NCBI RefSeq assembly: GCF_000003605.2
Contig: NW_003125914.1
Span: forward strand, 56,130 to 120,129
DNA from: Saccoglossus kowalevskii
Taxonomy: Eukaryota > Hemichordata > Enteropneusta > Harrimaniidae
Length of the DNA stretch: 64,000 bases
Direction of reading: 5' to 3'
In this document: one piece after another, positions 56,951-64,000 of the stretch
How the letters are laid out: each line of letters starts with the position of its first letter
Numbering within the stretch: position 1 is the stretch's first letter
Position numbers and translations under genes: made by a program
The notes under the pieces: model-generated
The model's database searches: none
What the model was told of the DNA's origin: nothing
The model's input: only the letters and a program-made list of their open reading frames with translations

Positions 56951-57732
56951 TGTCACAGTGTAAGGCCTGCTTATCGCAATTGAGAGGGCCACCCCGGGGC
57001 CACCCACAGAACTCACACTGGACAGGGGGTTCTTTCACTGCTAGTATGGGGTAAACAAGACATTAGTACTAGGAATGAAATACACATACACCAAAATATC
57101 GATTTGAAGCTCCTGGCTTTAATACCTCTCAAAATAATTACAAGAAATAAAGCACAGAAAATTACAATGAATTACGTCACTAAAATAAGGGAATGCTTAG
57201 TGTATTGGTGATAACTCGCAGCTCCAGGATGTAATAATAGACGACAGTCAATGGCTTCTGCAACACAACAACGGAGAAATACAGGAGTCGTGCTTGCAGA
57301 GAAACGCTGGTATTCTGGAGGGCACCTCTGGAAGCAGGAGATCGCAGAGCAGTTCATACAAGTCTCACAGAATGATGGTTGTAGCCTGTAATATCGTATC
57401 GTAGCAGAACACACAGGAAAGCAAGTTAAAGTGACGGACACAAAGTTAAAAAGATAGACCCAAACTGCCTTTAGTCTGACCAATTTATAGGCAGTGACAC
57501 CATCTGGGTTTCCACATGAGCCAATCCAAATGTAATCTTGCTAGCAGCTGTGTCACGTAGGCAACTCAGTAGATCATAAACATCCTTTGTTATTCAAATA
57601 ACAGCACACCTGGCAGATTCCAATTCTCCTTCCAAAGTTGTAAACACTCTTTGTTATGTAAATCACAAGCACACCTGGTAGAACCCACTGTTCTTCCAGA
57701 GTTGAAAACAAATATCAATCACCTCTATGACA
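56951..57732 (-). mobile_element. candidate LTR-like unit with TATA box
   Basis: Bounded by TGTCACAG on the plus strand and TGTCATAG on the minus strand. The minus strand contains CCTATAAATTGG (near 57485) about 250 bases from that end, and ATTAAAGCC downstream near 57115. It also holds an imperfect 64-base direct pair (57588-57650 and 57651-57714, sharing CACACCTGG and TTTGTTAT). No target duplication is found and no coding flanks it, so the call is tentative. A promoter-bearing repeat or a plain unique region is also possible. Confidence 0.3.
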
Positions 57733-60293
57733 GTTATCACAATGCACACCGTTTCTTCTCATGATTCCATGCACACTTTCATTTGCAGGGTTTGAGGTAA
57801 TATGACAAAACATGAAATAAAGGATGCTGGCAGCAATCAACGTTTGTTGAGTTAGTTTGTTTATATGAAACTGTACCTTTATTTTAACTGTGCGTAATAG
57901 AATATTGTAATTTTTTTGTCAATAAGTGGCTTACAGCGGAAGCTATTTTTTAAAAAAAAGATAGAGACACCATAATACAGGTAAATGATTAATTGAATAA
58001 TATAGTTTACAGTTATTGATCTTATATTACGTTAACGTTTGTAAGAGAATAGTTATATTTTACATTTTAATCCATATGTTATATATTAAGTATGTCGAAC
58101 GACACCTTGTCTTTAAGTCATTTCTCTGAACTTTCTGGAAAAAAAACATTTAGATTTCGTGACATATTAAAATTAATGAATTGGCGGTAATTAATCACAA
58201 TATAGATATTTTAGCAGTGATTCTCGAAGTTATTGTACATTCGGGTGGTCATATCGTAAACGCATTATATGAATTCGTTAAAATAATTACTTGTGTAATG
58301 TAAACTTATTATTTTCCCAAACAATCCACACAAACCCTAGAAAAAAGTGTTCACAAAGATTCGTATGTATCAATCAAGTCGAGTCTAATGTTTGGAATCA
58401 GCCGAAGGTAAATCGGAAACGCACTTCAAATGGTTCTAAGGTACCGAGTTCTGAGCGCACAAAACTGTATCGAACATCCTTACAAGACAAGACAAGACAA
58501 CTAGTTGGAGATGGAATTATATCGCAGTACATACAATTATAAATAGTATATGCTGTATGACCAATGGATCGTAGGACAAACCCAAGGTCACGTGTGCCGC
58601 GCGAGTCGTACGTCGACAATTTTCTTTGTTTCTGTAAGTCTCTAGTTTACGCATGTATGTGGGCCATTTAAGGCTGTCTCGCTGCATATAGTTATTAAAA
58701 TACTAAACGCGTTTGTATCGCCCGAGCCCCGTGCTTGTGTATTTCCAGTTAGTCACTGCTGGGCGTATTCATCAGACCATTTCGACGTGACCTTTTGTGT
58801 AAGAGACTATGGTTCTTGTGAGGAATCTCATCCCAGGTTTATTTGGGGTGTTGAATTATATTTTTTTTTAAATGAGTTTATGTAGTTACAAAAGTCAATT
58901 TCGTACTTGTAATAATAACAGCGACAACTAGAAAGATCTGAACATGTAATAATTCGATGATTATATATAATAGTTGTAGTGATGAAGACCCATGTGGATA
59001 TTCTCATTAAACCTGAAGCATCAAGACAAATGAATGTTAAATTAATGACTGGGACTTTGTCCGTAGCAATATATATTGCTCGACTTGTAACAAATTATCA
59101 CAATGATTTTAATGTCCGCTTTATTGAATGTTTTTGCTATACTTAATCACATTTACATTGTTTTTATGACGATTTTTCATCAAGATTTATTTGTTGTATG
59201 CATTGATAAATTCTGTATTTCCCTTTTCTTTTAATTTTTCGGTTAAAACGCATATCATATTTTGCAAAGTTGGGCGTTCAACCCTTCCTTTTAATGGAAG
59301 TAGGTCACTCCATGAGACCAGTCTGAGCTGCACTAAAATACATTTGAAATTATGACGACATCACGAGTTGAATTCAACCAAAATATACGTTTATTCTATT
59401 CTTGACGCAGCGGGCGTCTCCACGCGAGGGCGCTGTTACAGTGGGAGCCAAAATAATAAAAAACGCTTCCTATTAGTTTTCCTTGGAACATTGCAATAAC
59501 ACTTGGAACCTTCTTAGTAGTGTTTGTTTTGCATTCAACCGTCGAAATTACAAACTTGATTTGATAAGGGTGATTGAATTTGAAATTAAATTGTGTACCT
59601 GTGATAACATAAAGTGTGGAACGCTCCTAATATTTGTCAATGTCAGTAATATTTCACGCAATGGTTGTGTCGAAGGACGCCGGCTTTCAAGATTGGAAGT
59701 GTCAAAGTGGAAACAAACATCGTCTAGAATCTCCAAGGTGATATTGGAATATTCCAAGCGAAACTGAGGGAGGATAGCTGTTTTCATGATCATTTTATTT
59801 TGGCGTCAGCTGTGACACGCTATAACCCAAAGAATACTTCCACAATAAGGTGTCAATGAACAACACAATGGTCCAACTTGTTATATGTGTTATTTTATAA
59901 AGAAAGAAATGTCTTCTATATTAACGACTCGTTTGATTTATTATTGGTCTATACGTTTCTCTGAAATACAACCCAAAGCCAAGCAAAATACATAAAAGTC
60001 AAATTGAACAGTTGGTACATTTCCCTAAAAGATACTAAAAGACCCAACAAACTCCAGCACGTTATTAGCTAAGACCCTGAACCCAAGTATGCTAACTCAC
60101 ATAACTAACAAATGTATGTATTCACGGTTTTTTGTTTAAAATTACTCAGTCGTTTAGATTTATTTTCCTTCACTCATAACAATATTTTTACTAAATCGTC
60201 TAGCCCCCAGTGGTCGGTTTCCAATCGTCAATTATTCATTGTCAATAAGTAATGTTCAGTTGTTAGCGAATAATGAATGATCTAGACAGATTA
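57733..60293. other. no gene recognised
   Basis: AT-rich intergenic sequence, including a short run of GACAA repeats near 58485. Frames up to 94 codons show no domain. Confidence 0.45.
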
Positions 60294-61694
60294 TAGTGAC
60301 GTACATGTATATATTGGGTAGTGACGTACATGTATATATGGGGTAGTGACGTACATGTATATATGGGGTAGTGACGTACATGTATAAGATAGTGACGTAC
60401 ATGTATATATGGGGTAGTGACGTACATGTATATATGGGGTAGTGACGTACATGTATATATGGGTAGTGACGTACATGTATATATGGGGTAGTGACGTACA
60501 TGTATAAGATAGTGACGTACATGTATATATGGGGTAGTGACGTACATGTATAGGATAGTGACGTACATGTATATATGGGGTAGTGACGTACATGTATATA
60601 TGGGGTAGTGACGTACATGTATAAGATAGTGACGTACATGTATATATGGGGTAGTGACGTACATGTATAGGATAGTGACGTACATGTATATATGGGGTAG
60701 TGACGGACATGTATATATGGGGTAGTGACGTACATGTATATATGGGGTAGTGACGTACATGTATAAGATAGTGACGTACATGTATAGGATAGTGACGTAC
60801 ATGTATATATGGGGTAGTGACGTACATGTATATATGGGGTAGTGACGTACATGTATAGGGTAGTGACGTACATGTATAAGATAGTGACGTACATGTATAT
60901 ATGGGGTAGTGACGTACATGTATATATGGGGTAGTGACGTACATGAATATATGGGGTAGTGACGTACATGTATAAGATAGTGACGTACATGTATAGGGTA
61001 GTGACGTACATGTATATATGGGGTAGTGACGTACATGTATATATGGGGTAGTGACGTACATGTATAAGATAGTGCCGTACATGTATATATGGGGTAGTGA
61101 CGTACATGTATATATGGGGTAGTGACGTACATGTATATATGGGGTAGTGACGTACATGTATAAGATAGTGACGTACATGTATAGGGTAGTGACGTACATG
61201 TATATATGGGGTAGTGACGTACATGTATATATGGGGTAGTGACGTACATGTATAAGATAGTGCCGTACATGTATAGGGTAGTGACGTACATGTATAGGAT
61301 ATTGACGTACATGTATATATGGGGTAGTGACGTACATGTATATATCGGGTAGTGACATACATGTATATATGGGGTAGTGACGTACATGTATAAGATAGTG
61401 ACGTACATGTATAGGGTAGTGACGTACATGTATATATGGGGTAGTGACGTACATGTATAGGGTAGTGATGTACATGTATATATGGGTTAGTGACGTACAT
61501 GTATATATGGGGTAGTGACATACATGTATAGGGTAGTGACATACATGTATATATGGGGTAGTGACGTACATGTATATATGGGGTAGTGACGTACATGTAT
61601 ATATGGGGTAGTGACGTACATGTATGGGGTAGTGACATACATGTATAGGGTAGTGACATACATGTATATATGGGGTAGTAACATACATGTATAA
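60294..61694. repeat. 1.4-kb minisatellite with 25- and 21-base units
   Basis: About 60 units start TAGTGACGTACATGTATA. Long units end TATGGGG (25 bases) and short units end AGA, GGA or GGG (21 bases). Long and short units are mixed in recurring orders, for example short, long, short, long, long. All three minus-strand frames stay open, up to 480 codons, only because the unit lacks stops; these are not proteins. Confidence 0.97.
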
Positions 61695-62218
61695 TCAAAA
61701 CTAAGTAAATGTCATTCCCGGCAAATAAGATAATTTATAGTCTCTACATTTGGAATGACAAATTCTTGATGAACATTAACATCAATTAACAATTTACCTT
61801 TCTGCAACTTTTCACACTTGGGCATAGAATGAGGATTTGTTTTGATATCACCTGCTATTGTCATACCGTAGAACCAACATGTGCATAATATACACTTAAA
61901 CTACAAGTTGTTGGACATTTTGAATTGTTTTAAATAAAATTGGTCCAGGCATGCCTGACGAAAGTTGATGGTATGTAATTGTGGTAAATAAAGTCCGGGA
62001 CGCACACGGTGGCAGTCAATTAAATGTCATCAACACCCCAATACAACCGAGGAAAAATATTTACACAATATTTCTTAAAATTGCCTTTGGATGAAGATTA
62101 AACAAAATCAGTGACAGCAAAATCGGTCATAACATGTCGGAAAAATGTCGGACGGACGCATGGACGGGTCCCAAAACATATGTCTCTGTTTCGGACTACA
62201 TTCGATGGAGACTAACAA
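61695..62218. other. 3' flank of the Four-jointed-like gene
   Basis: It lies between the minisatellite and the kinase stop codon and presumably includes the 3' UTR. No other feature is seen. Confidence 0.4.
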
Positions 62219-63371
62219 TCAATGTCGTCTTAAATTCACCTCATTTAACAATGATTCATATTTGTCTTTAGAGCAACGCAAAATCCAGTTGTATAAATTA
62301 TTTATCCTCTCATTAAATAACTCGGCCCATCTGACTTCGAACTTGAATGGATGAGAACATGTGACTGGTGATCCAGGAATCCAGTCGACACCGAAAACGT
62401 CTTTGAATTTTTCCACTAGTTTCCACAGTAGAAGTGGCACGTCCTTCATCTGATGCAGTTGTATAATCTTCGAAACAGTTTGGCGTCGAAAAATGCACAC
62501 ATACTTCAAAGTTTCATTCAAGCGAACATAATAACCTCTCTGTTTCTTGTATCCCATAATAAAGGACATTTCGTTGTCAAGCAACCAGGTTTTTCTATGT
62601 TCATCAACAAACAAGTTCCGTATTTTGTAATGAGGACTGAAATTTAGCAAATGCATTTCAACTATCCTGCAATACAACAAAACAAAAAGTTTTAGTAGTT
62701 TGTCAACTGATGATATTGGAATTTTTCGTTTGTTTTCATATTGATTTGTAATGTATCACAATTAGTTTATATAGTCATCTGTAAACCCTTTCAATTCTCT
62801 CGCGATGCGATATAAATATAAAAAAGGTAACGGTATCTTATGAAATCAACATCCAATATCAATTTTCAAATCGCTCAGTTCTTATCGTACCTACCTATCA
62901 GTCATACCCATCAAGTAGTCAATAGCAACAGTATCACTGTATACCAACAAGTCTAAGATTTGTTGTTCTGTGAGATTTTTTAATGCTGGGTTGTCCACGT
63001 GTATGATACCATTGCCGGCCATTATGATGTCCGGTGGTTCACTAAAAAAAGAAAGGGAAGGAAAATATAGTATTTAGCAACGAATCCCCCAAATCAACAT
63101 TTTCACACTGACTACACATTACATTATTAAGCCAAAATATCGATAAAATTGATACGCATAGACACAGAGTCGGTAACTAACCTACGTCTCAGATTTGGTA
63201 TCCATTGTGTCAAGCTTACTATAGCATTGGGATTCCATTTATGCTCCTTTAGAAAGCTCTTCACTGTTGCAGACCCCCACTGTTCATTTCTTGGATCTGG
63301 CTTTGTTAGAATCGGTGGTGGTATATAATTTGTGCACATCCACTTTGTAAACATGTAAGCCATTACTTCAC
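62219..63371 (-). CDS. Four-jointed/FJX1-like Golgi kinase, 3' part of gene (last three exons)
   Basis: Exons 63182-63371, 62895-63041 and 62219-62666, with junctions CAG|GT.., CGTAG|GTTAGT, TAG|TGAA, GATAG|GTAGGT and CAG|G; frames join cleanly, giving about 260 residues and a TGA stop. The order of motifs follows Four-jointed/FJX1: GEVMAYMF...IPPP, VSLTQWIPNL, LLVYSDTVAIDYLMGMTDRIV (FJX1 has a DLILFDYLTANFDRLV-type block), LLDNEMSFIMGY, then LKYVCIFRRQTVSKIIQLHQ, and near the end NNLYNWILRCSKDKY. The DNE triplet is the one needed for kinase activity in fly Four-jointed. That enzyme phosphorylates cadherin repeats of Fat and Dachsous in the Golgi lumen. The membrane anchor and upstream exons are not in view. 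Unrelated in sequence to the neighbouring transferase family. Confidence 0.83.
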
Positions 63372-63475
63372 CTGAATATTCAGAGTAACAATGTTGGATA
63401 TTATTATACGTATCTCCTCTAACATTGAATTGGGCGCTCTGTTATGGGGTTTCGTCTGCATTTATAGGTATAACT

Positions 63476-63690
63476 ATATATATGTAATAATAACACGATT
63501 CCTTATTATATACACATAATACAATTGTGGTACCGATTGTTTGTATATAATGAAGTGAATTATTGAACTCATTTGCATATATATATGTAATAATAACACG
63601 ATTCCTTATTATATACACATAATACAATTGTGATACCGATTGTTTGTATATAATGAAGTGAATTATTGAACTCATTTGCATATAATAAAA
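63476..63690. repeat. 103-base tandem duplication
   Basis: TATGTAATAATAACACG begins at 63481 and again at 63584. The two units are almost identical (GTGGTACC against GTGATACC) and end CTCATTTGCATATA. They lie in the intron or 5' part of the Four-jointed-like gene. The rest of the window, to 64000, is AT-rich with no exon seen. Confidence 0.9.
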
Positions 63691-64000
63691 AATAGCACAT
63701 TGCTTATTTATATACAATTTTGCTTCCAATATATTACATATAAAAAAAAATTGTCATGTCATTGTAATAACCAAATTATTTGTAATGAATACCCAATTCC
63801 CAATTATATATATAGTAAAATGTTATTACAAATTATTAGTATAACATATTAAGTAACCCTAAATTTATGTGTATATAATAAAAGAGACTGCTTAACTTAT
63901 TTTTATGCAATACAAGAAATTGTATTGTCATCATTATGTAGAAATAGTTTTCATTTTTTCAATTATATGATAAATATTGAAATATTATTTGTAAATTATG

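Noticed and set aside
57172-57483. Cys-rich 103-codon minus-strand frame
   Set aside because: No signal peptide or known Cys pattern; it starts just after the TATA-like box of a candidate repeat and shows no splice partner.
60256-61698. Open frames of up to 480 codons in all minus-strand frames
   Set aside because: They exist only because the minisatellite unit has no stop; the peptides are mechanical repeats of the same DNA in three frames.

Overview
The window is nuclear DNA of an animal. It is AT-rich, the genes are split by short-consensus GT/AG introns, and the spaces hold mariner, LINE and MITE-like elements and minisatellites. It looks like an aquatic invertebrate genome, but nothing I can see fixes the phylum or species. 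A run of 50 Ns (24685-24734) marks an assembly gap.

The main content is a tandem family on the minus strand. Four five-to-seven-exon loci (A 792-6932, B 13313-20837, C 23722-33734, D 41047-47632), one decayed catalytic exon (37831-39010) and one lone first exon (53001-53261) all come from the same ancestor. Each complete locus encodes a type II membrane protein: a short cytosolic tail, one membrane anchor, a low-complexity stalk, and a lumenal domain. That domain resembles the protein O-fucosyltransferase (POFUT) clan. I read this from the N-terminal GPN(V)QYG...A(F/Y)..RT block, a central HWRN motif, and a C-terminal LEQEIC / SSW..F...R block. Exon phases are identical in all loci (0, 2, 0, 1), so I could join the exons without forcing frames. 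The enzyme class is inferred; the gene structures are read directly.

The family is still being reshaped. Gene C gained two extra in-frame stalk exons by tandem duplication with breakpoints inside exon 1 and exon 2, and its exon 1 carries an in-frame TAA. Gene D carries a second, decayed copy of its own 5' region inside intron 1. A solo LTR splits the catalytic-exon pseudogene. A first exon with an intact splice donor sits 5.4 kb upstream of gene D with no catalytic exon of its own.

At the right end (62219 to past 63371, minus strand) is the 3' part of a Four-jointed/FJX1-like Golgi kinase gene. Its upstream exons lie beyond what I can identify.

Mobile DNA: a nearly complete mariner (11097-12353) and the 3' end of another (1-528); an L1-like LINE in a gene C intron, with most of ORF2 hidden by the N gap; an RTE-like LINE remnant (34842-36425); a LINE scrap (17000-17450); and several MITE, LTR and foldback elements. 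Large tandem repeats lie at 3173-3338, 18320-18892, 49787-50268, 55837-56579 and 60294-61694. The stretches 21024-23721, 39011-41046, 48021-49786, 50700-53000, 53262-55836 and 57733-60293 hold no gene I can support.
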